A stretch of DNA of 6,260 bases from Verrucomicrobiia bacterium. Lineage in GTDB: Bacteria > Verrucomicrobiota > Verrucomicrobiia > Opitutales > Opitutaceae. Both the position numbers and the translations under genes were made by a program. Every line of letters starts with the position of its first letter. Position 1 is the stretch's first letter. Under the pieces are notes generated by a model. It did not search any database. It was not told where the DNA came from and saw only the letters and a program-made list of their open reading frames with translations. The DNA is taken from contig JAUHWE010000301.1 of the NCBI GenBank assembly GCA_030424825.1, forward strand, positions 1 through 6,260, given 5' to 3'. Below are positions 1 through 6,260 of this stretch, in pieces.

Positions 1-783
1 CCGAGTGTCACCATGGATACAGCCTGTTCTTCTTCCCTCGTAGCGACCCACTTTGCTTGCCAGAGTATTTGGAGTGGAGAGTCCGAGACTGCTATTGTGG
101 GAGGGGTAAACGTAATGCTTCGACCGGAGTTTCCGATTGTGATGAGTAAGGGGAAATTCCTGTCTCCCCATGGTCGCTGCAAGGCCTTCGATGAAGATGC
201 GGCCGGATATGGAAGAGGGGAAGGAGCGGGGGTTGTCATCCTGAAACCGCTTTCGAAAGCGCTCGAAAACAGTGACCGAATTTACGGACTTATCAAAGAG
301 ACGGGAACGAACCAAGATGGGCGTACTGCGGGGATCACGCTTCCGGATTCTAAATCCCAGGAGACACTTGTTCGCGACGTGTATCGACGTGCTGGAGTCA
401 ATGCGGGAGATATTGACTATGTCGAAGCGCATGGGACTGGAACCCAGGCAGGTGACCCAGCGGAGATCAATGCGCTGCACAAGGTGTTGCAAGAGGGTCG
501 TGAAGAAAAAGCGAAGTGCTATGTGGGATCCGTAAAAACGAATATCGGGCACTTGGAAGCGGGTGCGGGAGTGGCGGGACTAATAAAGGCGGTATTGTCT
601 CTGCACAACGAGGCGATTCCCCCCAACTTGCATTTTAAGAATCCCAGCTCGAAGATTCCTTGGGATGAGGTTTGTATCCAAATACCTACTGAAGTTGTAG
701 AGTGGAAGCGTTCCGATCAGATTCGTTACGCAGGAGTGAATTCGTTTGGTTACGGGGGAGCCAATGCTCATGTGCTTTTACAG
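1..783 (+). other. PKS ketosynthase domain (C-terminal part)
   Basis: The active-site loop MDTACSSSLVA gives the nucleophile C5 (codon 25-27). H140 lies in EAHGTGT (codon 430-432) and H180 in TNIGHLEAG (codon 550-552). The C-to-H spacing of 135 and H-to-H spacing of 40 are the canonical values for type I KS domains, so the condensing centre looks intact. The domain closes with SFGYGGANAHVLL. Met replaces the usual Val just before DTACSSS. A KS-AT linker with the usual RRRHHHFHR basic/His stretch follows (about 784-1107). Confidence 0.97.
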
Positions 784-3700
784 GAAGCGCCAACCCTGTC
801 TGATGCCGTTTCAGAAGGCGTGACAGAATGGGAGAGGCCACTTCTAGTGCCGGTATCCGCGCGGAGCGAAACCGCCCTGAGGGAAGTTGCTGCCAAATAC
901 GCGTTTCATTTGGCGATGAATTCCGATGAAAAAGGAGTAGCCGACTTTTGTCATACAGCGACGCGTCGGCGTCATCATCATTTCCATCGATCTGTGATCT
1001 TTGCGGCTGATCCGGAATCTCTGAGAACGCGACTCCAGCAATTTAGCACGGGGGAATCGGTAGAGGAATCGAGTATCGGATTAGTAGATGAGCAAGCAGC
1101 GAAGAAGTTGGTCTTCGTATACACGGGAATGGGACCGCAGTGGTGGGCCATGGGCCGCGAGCTGATGAAGGCGGAACCGGTATTTCTGCAGGCAATTGAG
1201 GAATGCGATGCGGAGTTTGGAAAGCAAGCCGGGTGGTCGATTCTCGATGAGCTTAACGCGGAAGAATCGAATTCCCGAATGGCGAAGACGGAGGTGGCGC
1301 AGCCCGCCAATTTTGTGATCCAAGTTGGATTGACCAGACTCTGGGGGTCATGGGGGATAAAGCCGTATTCAGTAATTGGGCATAGTGTTGGAGAAGTGGC
1401 GGCAGCTTATGTTTCTGGGGCATTGACTTTGGAAGACGCTATTACAGTCAGTCTCTATCGGAGTCGGCTTCAGCAAACGCTCGCGGGGAAAGGTGCGATG
1501 TTGGCGGCTGGATTGAGTGAGCGAAAGGCGTTGGAGCGAATCGCATCCTTCGAAAAGGTATCGATCGCGGCGATCAACAGCCCGAATAGTGTAACTCTGT
1601 CAGGAGATAGAGAGCAAATTGAAACGGTTGCTCAGGAGTTCGAGCACGATGGGCTATTTGTGAGGCGATTGGAGGTGGAAGTCGCCTATCACAGTAGCCA
1701 GATGGATCCGATAGAAACAATGCTGCGGGAAGCATTGAGTTCAATCCAGCCCAAGGAGGCCCACATACCCTTGTATTCAACTGTCGTGGGCACCCGAGTC
1801 TCGGGAGATGGAATGAATGCGGAATATTGGTGGCATAATGTTCGCGAACCAGTACGTTTTCTGGATGGGATTCGGTCCCTTTTAGGCGAGGGGTGTACTG
1901 ATTTTCTGGAGATTGGGCCACATCCAGTTTTGGGGCATTCCATTAAGGAAATCGCGACCGAATCGGATTACCTAGTTCGTCTGACACCATCCCTAAATCG
2001 AAAGAAGCCTGAGCAGAGGCAGATGCTAGAGTCACTGGGACTGCTTTATGTTCAGGGTCAAGCGATTGCCTGGGAATCGGTGTCTCCACTGGGTGGCGCG
2101 TTCGTGCAGTTGCCAACTTACCCTTGGCAAAGGGAAAAGTACTGGATCGAGTCGCCAGAATCGCTTGAAGATAGAATCAGCCAACGAAAAGGGGTTTATC
2201 TAAATCGGAAAATCGCGGCGCCACAACCGATCTGGTCGGTCGAAATAAATGAGCGATTCTTTCCCTATTTGAAGGACCATGTCGTCAATGGCCAAGTGGT
2301 GTTTCCCGGCGCGTGCTATTTAGAAGCGGGGCTCATGCTAGCCCGCGAAATGGGAGCGGGTGAGGCGTTGGCCTTGAGTGAGATACGTTTTCATAATATG
2401 TTGCAGCGGGATGAAGGAGCAACTCAAGCGTTGTATCTGAGCCACGATTTGAAGTCCGAGAATTTTTATGTGCACAGCAGGACCTATGAGGAGGGCGAGC
2501 AATGGCAGTTGCATGCTTCTGGGGTGCTTTCCGAAGTCGAGGACGCATCGAGAATCAGAACCATCGATTTAGAAGTGCTCAAAAGTCTATTCGGTAACGA
2601 AACTTCAACGACGGATATGTATGCCATGCTCGAACGTCGAGGGTTGCAATATGGCCAGTCCTTTAGAAGAGCGAAACGATTGTGGATTCAGGATCACGAA
2701 TTTTTGGTCGAGATTGAGCCGGAGATCGGGTTGAAATCGACCGATTCGATAGTGTCGCCAGAAATTTTGGATACGGCGTTTCATTCGTTGCTTTCAATCG
2801 TCGAGGGTGAGGAGCCGTTCGTCCCGCAGAAATTGGATCGAATTACCGTTTATGGATCTGCAGGACCTTTAGAATGGATACATGGAACGATCACAAGCCG
2901 AACTGCCGATTGGTTTAACGCCCACCTCAAATTGATGGATGGGGAAGGGAACGTCTGTTTGGAAATTCGTGATGTCTTCATGCGCCGGTTGCCCGGTATT
3001 CGGGCACTGGATTCGAGCGGAATAGAAGATTTGCTATACGTTCCAAAATGGCAGGAATTCCGATTCGAGACGGATGAAAGCAAGGTAAGTACAGCGGAGG
3101 ATTTTGTGATACTGCTACCGGCTGACCCGGTATTCGATGGAATCGAGGAGTCGATTCGGTCGACGGGAGTTAATTGTATTTCGGTCTCGAAGGGGGGCGC
3201 GTTTAAACGGGAAACGACTGACAGGTTTCAGATCAGCGAAAGCAGTGATGAGCACTTTGATCGACTTTTCCAAGAGATCGGTTCCGATAAAGCCTTACGC
3301 ATTGTCTCTCTCTGGCCGCTAGATGTAGAAGCGGAATTCCTGGACTATGAGGCGGTTGTGAATGAATGTCTCTTAGCCAATCGGTTGATTAGCGCCATTG
3401 GGAAATCGAATGGAATCGTCCATTCGATTACATTTGTAACGAAAGGCGCCCAGTCAGTGGGATCTGAGGTTGGTCTTAATGGACTTAACGCGAGTGCATT
3501 GAATGGTCTGCCTCAGCTCATTGAAAACGAGATTGAAGATGTTGAATGCCGTATCATTGACCTTGATCCCAGCGATGACCCCGGTAAGGACATCCTTTGG
3601 ATCAACCAATTGCTGTTGGCAGCGGGTACATTGCCGAGAGACCTCGCCATAAGGGAAGAAAAGCTGTATTCAATGACGCTTGACCGGTTCTCAATTGAGT

Positions 3701-5832
3701 CTGAGCTTCCTAAAGACATCTGGGAGGAAGTTTCGACTGACGAAGCGGTTGTCTTGGAATCGGGTCATCTGTCAGGTTCTAGTGAGCACGCCTATTTGAG
3801 GGGGGAAAGAACGGTTCTGGGCCCCAATGAGATTGAGTTGAAAACTCACCTGATATGCACGAGCGATATTGGCGGAAACGTGAGTAGAGGGGATTATCGC
3901 GTTCTTTCAGAGTTTGCGGGAATCGTTACCGAAATGGGAAAAGAATCAGATTCGTTCCGGAAAGGGGATAAAGTGCTTGCGCTTGGTGATAACCAGATCG
4001 GCAGCTACGGCACTTTTAGTATGGACCAAGTTCTGGGAATTCCGGACTCGTCCAAGTTTGAGGATTTTCTCGGCTTCAGAAGTGCAATGGCGCCTTACTA
4101 CGGTCTTGTTAAGATCGCCAAAATCAATCGGGGAGATCGAGTGTTGATAGACCAGTCTCTTGGAGATGTAGGTATATTTGCGATACAAATAGCGAAATGG
4201 AAAGAGGCCGAAGTGTTCTTGACCGGCACTGGTTCTGAGAATGTGGAGCGCTTTCAAGAAGCGGGTGCGGATCACATTGTGAGCGGTACTTCTGATGAAA
4301 TCGTCGATGAGATCAACTACATGACTCAAGGAGAAGGGGTGAATGTGGTATTGAGTACTCGTGGTAGTAAAAAGCTGAGACATGCAGTGGAGGTCCTCGC
4401 AACCGGTGGTTTCTATCTAGAGGTACGGAACTCGAAAGTGTCGGTCGATTTGAGCTTCCCCAAGGCGGCATTGGAGAAGAACATCCTGTTTTCGGTCGTG
4501 GATGTAGATCGGCTGTGTTTGGAGGGCTCTCCTAAAGCGCTGACACTTTTGGAAAGCGTTCGCGACGGGTTTATCGAAGGTTGGCTGAAATCCGTTCCGG
4601 TTGAAAAATTTGCTGCGGAAGAAATAGATTCTGCTCTAGAGTATCTGGGCAGTAGGAAGGAAAGGGGAAGTATTGCCCTCCAGTTTAACGGAAGTAAGGT
4701 AAAAGTGTATACTCAAGCCGGTGACGGTCAGGGGAGAACGAAAACTGGCACCGTAATTGTAACGGGCGGAAACAGTGGCTTTGGGCTGGAAACAGCGAAA
4801 TGGTTGGCGGAGGAATCGGATTACCGGATCGTTTTGCTGAGTCGCAGTGGAGCGACAAGTAAGGAAGCTCTAGATACGATTGACGAATTAAGAGCCAAAA
4901 ACGTAAACATTGTTTCCGAATCCATAGACGTCACAGACTTGGAATCACTGCGGGATTTAGTCGGGAGGTTGGCTGCCGAAGGACCTGCCGTCAGGGGCGT
5001 TATCCATGCTGCGATGGTACTGGAGGATGCGTTTATTCAAGACCTTGACGCTGGGAAGTGGAATAAGGTAATGGCTCCGAAGATACTTGGACTGATTAAT
5101 TTGTATCAATGCGTCAAAAACATGGATATGGAGTTTTTTATATCATACTCGTCGATTTCGTCCTTAGTCGGAAACCGGGGGCAGGCAAATTATGTCGCGG
5201 CTAATTCTTTTCTGGACGCGTTGTCTCGGCGCTTGCGCTCCATTGGGATCCCGGCAGTCTCAATCAATTGGGGTGCTCTAGCGGAAACGGGAATTGTTGC
5301 TCGAAATGATATTGTAGGCCAGCTTTTGGCAAAAGAGGGGGTTATCGGGATTTCGAACCAGCAGGCTCTCTCAGGATTGGAGATGGCGCTGTCCTTGGGG
5401 TTGGGGCAGATTGGGGTGTTTGATGTGGATTGGGATCAGTGGTCAAAAGCAAACCCAAGTGCTGAACGTTCGTCGCGATTCGCGTCACTGATGAAGGATC
5501 GTCGAAAATCGACGGAGAATGACAAGGCGATTGTCCTGGTGGAAGAACTCGAGAATATTGAGAGTCAGGATCAGCTCCCTTTTCTGACGAATCTGGTCAT
5601 GAATGGTCTCAGCAAGGTGCTAAAAATTCCGGCAAGCAAAATTAAGCCGGATAATACACTCGACAATTTAGGAATAGATTCTCTGATGCTTATTGAGCTC
5701 TCTCTCACGATCCTGTCGGAGTTCGGGCTCAACATCCCTGCTGCCGAATTGCCAAAATACCCTACGGTGATTTCGCTAGCAAGTAACATCCAGGAACGAT
5801 TGGATCGGATTCGACGTACATTGGCAGCATAG
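1..5832 (+). CDS. Type I polyketide synthase, KS-AT-DH-ER-KR-ACP, 5' end missing
   Basis: This is a single-module reducing PKS that would build an acyl chain by decarboxylative condensation and beta-carbon processing on its own ACP, in the cytoplasm. The frame is open from base 1, and PSVT precedes the Met at 13, so that ATG is not the start; it lies in the KS active-site loop. Visible order: KS (to residue 257), linker, AT (366-663), DH (727-995), pseudo-KR (about 1007-1240), ER-like (1259-1563), KR (1578-1810), ACP (1855-1931). Catalytic residues seen are KS C5/H140/H180, AT S458/H560, DH H756/D920, KR K1690/S1714/Y1727/N1731 and ACP S1890. The ER part is degenerate. There is no methyltransferase motif and no thioesterase; the protein stops about 50 residues after the ACP serine. 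Complete relatives usually have about 2,100 or more residues, which fits about 170 missing. Iterative use is plausible because the module is complete with one ACP, but it is an inference. The product cannot be named. Confidence 0.98.
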   Translation, partial: PSVTMDTACSSSLVATHFACQSIWSGESETAIVGGVNVMLRPEFPIVMSKGKFLSPHGRCKAFDEDAAGYGRGEGAGVVILKPLSKALENSDRIYGLIKETGTNQDGRTAGITLPDSKSQETLVRDVYRRAGVNAGDIDYVEAHGTGTQAGDPAEINALHKVLQEGREEKAKCYVGSVKTNIGHLEAGAGVAGLIKAVLSLHNEAIPPNLHFKNPSSKIPWDEVCIQIPTEVVEWKRSDQIRYAGVNSFGYGGANAHVLLQEAPTLSDAVSEGVTEWERPLLVPVSARSETALREVAAKYAFHLAMNSDEKGVADFCHTATRRRHHHFHRSVIFAADPESLRTRLQQFSTGESVEESSIGLVDEQAAKKLVFVYTGMGPQWWAMGRELMKAEPVFLQAIEECDAEFGKQAGWSILDELNAEESNSRMAKTEVAQPANFVIQVGLTRLWGSWGIKPYSVIGHSVGEVAAAYVSGALTLEDAITVSLYRSRLQQTLAGKGAMLAAGLSERKALERIASFEKVSIAAINSPNSVTLSGDREQIETVAQEFEHDGLFVRRLEVEVAYHSSQMDPIETMLREALSSIQPKEAHIPLYSTVVGTRVSGDGMNAEYWWHNVREPVRFLDGIRSLLGEGCTDFLEIGPHPVLGHSIKEIATESDYLVRLTPSLNRKKPEQRQMLESLGLLYVQGQAIAWESVSPLGGAFVQLPTYPWQREKYWIESPESLEDRISQRKGVYLNRKIAAPQPIWSVEINERFFPYLKDHVVNGQVVFPGACYLEAGLMLAREMGAGEALALSEIRFHNMLQRDEGATQALYLSHDLKSENFYVHSRTYEEGEQWQLHASGVLSEVEDASRIRTIDLEVLKSLFGNETSTTDMYAMLERRGLQYGQSFRRAKRLWIQDHEFLVEIEPEIGLKSTDSIVSPEILDTAFHSLLSIVEGEEPFVPQKLDRITVYGSAGPLEWIHGTITSRTADWFNAHLKLMDGEGNVCLEIRDVFMRRLPGIRALDSSGIEDLLYVPKWQEFRFETDESKVSTAEDFVILLPADPVFDGIEESIRSTGVNCISVSKGGAFKRETTDRFQISESSDEHFDRLFQEIGSDKALRIVSLWPLDVEAEFLDYEAVVNECLLANRLISAIGKSNGIVHSITFVTKGAQSVGSEVGLNGLNASALNGLPQLIENEIEDVECRIIDLDPSDDPGKDILWINQLLLAAGTLPRDLAIREEKLYSMTLDRFSIESELPKDIWEEVSTDEAVVLESGHLSGSSEHAYLRGERTVLGPNEIELKTHLICTSDIGGNVSRGDYRVLSEFAGIVTEMGKESDSFRKGDKVLALGDNQIGSYGTFSMDQVLGIPDSSKFEDFLGFRSAMAPYYGLVKIAKINRGDRVLIDQSLGDVGIFAIQIAKWKEAEVFLTGTGSENVERFQEAGADHIVSGTSDEIVDEINYMTQGEGVNVVLSTRGSKKLRHAVEVLATGGFYLEVRNSKVSVDLSFPKAALEKNILFSVVDVDRLCLEGSPKALTLLESVRDGFIEGWLKSVPVEKFAAEEIDSALEYLGSRKERGSIALQFNGSKVKVYTQAGDGQGRTKTGTVIVTGGNSGFGLETAKWLAEESDYRIVLLSRSGATSKEALDTIDELRAKNVNIVSESIDVTDLESLRDLVGRLAAEGPAVRGVIHAAMVLEDAFIQDLDAGKWNKVMAPKILGLINLYQCVKNMDMEFFISYSSISSLVGNRGQANYVAANSFLDALSRRLRSIGIPAVSINWGALAETGIVARNDIVGQLLAKEGVIGISNQQALSGLEMALSLGLGQIGVFDVDWDQWSKANPSAERSSRFASLMKDRRKSTENDKAIVLVEELENIESQDQLPFLTNLVMNGLSKVLKIPASKIKPDNTLDNLGIDSLMLIELSLTILSEFGLNIPAAELPKYPTVISLASNIQERLDRIRRTLAA
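1108..2000 (+). other. PKS acyltransferase domain, probably malonyl-specific
   Basis: This domain loads the extender unit from CoA onto the ACP. It opens with TGMGPQWWAMG (residues 371-381) and carries the nucleophile S458 in GHSVGE (codon 1384-1386). The partner H560 lies in VAYHSSQMD (codon 1690-1692). The specificity position about 100 residues after the serine reads VAYH rather than the methylmalonyl signature YASH, and resembles the AYHS seen in highly reducing iterative PKSs, so malonyl-CoA is the likeliest extender. The usual post-AT linker with YPWQREKYW follows near 2120-2150. Confidence 0.93.
2191..2997 (+). other. PKS dehydratase domain
   Basis: A double-hotdog DH removes water from the beta-hydroxyacyl-ACP. 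The catalytic His is H756 in LKDHVVNG (codon 2278-2280), followed by VFPGACYLEAGL, and the acid is D920 in PEILDTAFHS (codon 2770-2772). The 164-residue spacing fits the two-hotdog fold. The N-terminal HPLLG motif is not recognisable (GVYLNRK stands in its place), although the next part, APQPIW, matches the family. The catalytic pair is complete, so activity is expected. Confidence 0.92.
3022..3730 (+). other. PKS structural pseudo-ketoreductase segment between DH and ER
   Basis: The stretch starts with LLYVPKWQEF (from residue 1007), which resembles the entry strand of the structural KR subdomain (usually 'Y...W'). It runs about 235 residues to the ER. I see no intact TGGxGxxG nucleotide motif and no SAM-binding glycine motif, and the length is too short for pseudo-KR plus a C-methyltransferase. 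It is therefore read as the truncated Rossmann half that packs against the catalytic KR, as in animal FAS and fully reducing PKS modules. Sequence conservation here is low, so the assignment rests mainly on position and length. Confidence 0.65.
3787..4701 (+). other. PKS enoylreductase-like domain, motifs degenerate
   Basis: This is an MDR-type ER by position (between pseudo-KR and KR), by length (about 305 residues) and by framework motifs: SEFAGIVTEMG (1299-1309), GDKVLAL, RGDRVLID (1373-1380), GADHIV (1418-1423) and a TGGFYLEV segment. Several conserved sites are altered. LNFRDV reads LICTSDI (1280-1286), the NADPH loop GGVG reads GDVG (1384-1387), and the usual Lys in the SPEKR-like turn appears to be N1410. 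The following DSR-like site reads SGT (1424-1426), and LNSLAG reads LSTRGS (1447-1452). I aligned these from memory. The fold is clear; catalytic competence is doubtful. Confidence 0.85.
4744..5442 (+). other. PKS ketoreductase domain, B-type-like
   Basis: An SDR-fold KR reduces the beta-keto group with NADPH. The nucleotide loop is TGGNSGFG (1584-1591). The catalytic set K1690, S1714, Y1727 and N1731 is complete, with the canonical K-S spacing of 24 and S-Y spacing of 13. LED at 1670-1672 stands at the LDD site and keeps the diagnostic final Asp, and the residue three before the Tyr is Gln rather than Trp. Both point to B-type stereochemistry (D-hydroxy), the usual substrate for a following DH. 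Confidence 0.95.
5575..5805 (+). other. PKS acyl carrier protein domain
   Basis: A phosphopantetheine-binding carrier domain holds the growing chain. The attachment serine is S1890 in LGIDSLMLIEL (codon 5680-5682), preceded by KIKPDNTLDN and followed by a helical segment ending near QERLDRI. Only one ACP is present and nothing follows except a short tail, so no release domain and no evident docking helix are encoded in cis. Confidence 0.97.
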
Positions 5833-5839
5833 TTCCTTT

Positions 5840-5861
5840 GCTCCCTCGAATGAGCTCCCTC
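5840..5861 (+). repeat. 8-bp direct repeat in the intergenic gap
   Basis: GCTCCCTC occurs at 5840-5847 and again at 5854-5861, with a 14-nt period, within the 37-nt gap between the two genes. The gap is pyrimidine-rich, contains no hairpin plus T-run, and offers no Shine-Dalgarno-like purine stretch for the gene at 5870. It may be chance or a remnant of a small duplication; no function is claimed. Confidence 0.4.
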
Positions 5862-5869
5862 AGTTCACA

Positions 5870-6260
5870 ATGAATAAAAATAATCAGATTAGCGGTCTCA
5901 ACAGCCTTGTTGTTTTCAAGAACAGCCAAGGCCGAGATGGCCGTGGAACCCTCATTCAGATCACCCGGACGGGGATCGCTTTTGAAGTCTACAATCCCTA
6001 TTCGATCGTCCAGCTGAGTGAAGTCTTGCCCAATCTCAGTATTATCCGCGGTGAGCGGGTCATTTATAAAGGCCGAGCGGTTGTTAGCCATATTTTGACT
6101 ACTGGGCTCATGGTGATTGTTTCCGCGACTCTAGTCGATCCCTGGTCGGACCTTCTGGGTCTGAAGTCAGCGGGGGAGTTGCGGCGGGAATCGGAGAGAT
6201 TCATAGATGACTGGATATCGAGCAACCGGATTCACCCCGACTATCAATTAGCGGTAAGCA
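5870..6260 (+). CDS. PilZ-like N-terminal domain protein, 3' end missing
   Basis: The frame opens with ATG at 5870 and stays open for 130 codons to the window edge. Residues 12-90 look like a small beta-barrel domain: GTLIQITRTGIAFEVYNPYS, then a VQLSEVL stretch, YKGRAVVSHI, and alternating hydrophobic strands (LMVIVSATL). The pattern resembles PilZ. However, the c-di-GMP signature is poor: RxxxR is absent (RDGR at 22-25), and D/NxSxxG reads QITRTG (30-35). From DPW at 90-92 the sequence turns charged and helical. From memory, similar N-terminal domains precede SAM-dependent methyltransferases in some environmental bacteria; that part is not visible here. The gene lies 37 nt after the PKS on the same strand, with no terminator between, so shared transcription is likely. 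No good ribosome binding site precedes the ATG; no better in-frame start is seen. Confidence 0.8.
   Translation, partial: MNKNNQISGLNSLVVFKNSQGRDGRGTLIQITRTGIAFEVYNPYSIVQLSEVLPNLSIIRGERVIYKGRAVVSHILTTGLMVIVSATLVDPWSDLLGLKSAGELRRESERFIDDWISSNRIHPDYQLAVS

Noticed and set aside
13..15. ATG at 13 as the start codon of the PKS
   Set aside because: It encodes the residue just before DTACSSS in the KS active site, and the frame is open upstream with the matching residues PSVT, so the true start lies outside the window.
961..990. Arg/His-rich stretch RRRHHHFHR
   Set aside because: A basic, His-rich stretch is normal in the KS-AT linker of type I PKSs, so it is not a metal-binding insertion.
3022..3786. 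Possible C-methyltransferase between DH and ER
   Set aside because: The stretch is only about 250 residues with no SAM-binding glycine motif; it is accounted for by the structural pseudo-KR.
3946..4383. Minus-strand open frame of 145 codons
   Set aside because: It lies wholly inside the ER-coding region of the PKS, shows no recognisable domain, and the plus-strand frame has clear family motifs throughout.
1960..4825. 13-nt exact repeat GAATCGGATTACC at 1960-1972 and 4813-4825
   Set aside because: Both copies encode ESDY in the same codon phase within unrelated domains (AT and KR); shared codon preference and chance explain it.
5833..5869. Rho-independent terminator between the two genes
   Set aside because: Only tiny stems (CTC/GAG around GAAT, and the GAGCTC palindrome) are present, with no following T-run.
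5762..6091. Minus-strand open frame of 109 codons across the gene junction
   Set aside because: It overlaps the PKS 3' end and the downstream plus-strand gene, whose beta-strand pattern and glycine placement look like a real protein; the reverse frame has no recognisable motif.

Overview
The window is almost filled by one very large gene: the 3' part of a type I polyketide synthase (PKS) that is cut by the left edge and ends at 5832. The first codons already encode the ketosynthase (KS) active-site loop, so roughly 170 N-terminal KS residues lie upstream. Residue numbers below count the Met at 13-15, inside that loop, as residue 1. The order is KS (C-terminal part), acyltransferase (AT), dehydratase (DH), a structural pseudo-ketoreductase segment, enoylreductase-like domain (ER), ketoreductase (KR) and one acyl carrier protein (ACP). 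This is the fully reducing, FAS-like layout of single-module PKSs. There is no C-methyltransferase and no thioesterase. KS, AT, DH, KR and ACP keep their catalytic residues. The ER-like domain has lost several conserved positions at once and may be inactive.

After a 37-nt gap without an obvious terminator, a second gene starts on the same strand at 5870 and runs off the right edge. Its visible 130 residues look like a small beta-rich, PilZ-like N-terminal domain followed by the start of a helical segment. I suspect, from memory of similar proteins, that the missing part may be a SAM-dependent methyltransferase, but this cannot be seen here. The spacing and orientation suggest that the two genes are co-transcribed.

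The organism is a bacterium with about 50% G+C, judged from sampled lines. Neither gene start visible here has a strong Shine-Dalgarno sequence. An environmental Gram-negative bacterium, for example of the Planctomycetes-Verrucomicrobia group, would fit, but this is a weak inference. The likely role of the locus is synthesis of a reduced or partly unsaturated lipid-like polyketide or fatty-acyl chain on the ACP. The chain would have to be released or transferred by a protein encoded elsewhere, possibly just outside the window. I see no RNA genes, mobile elements or CRISPR arrays.
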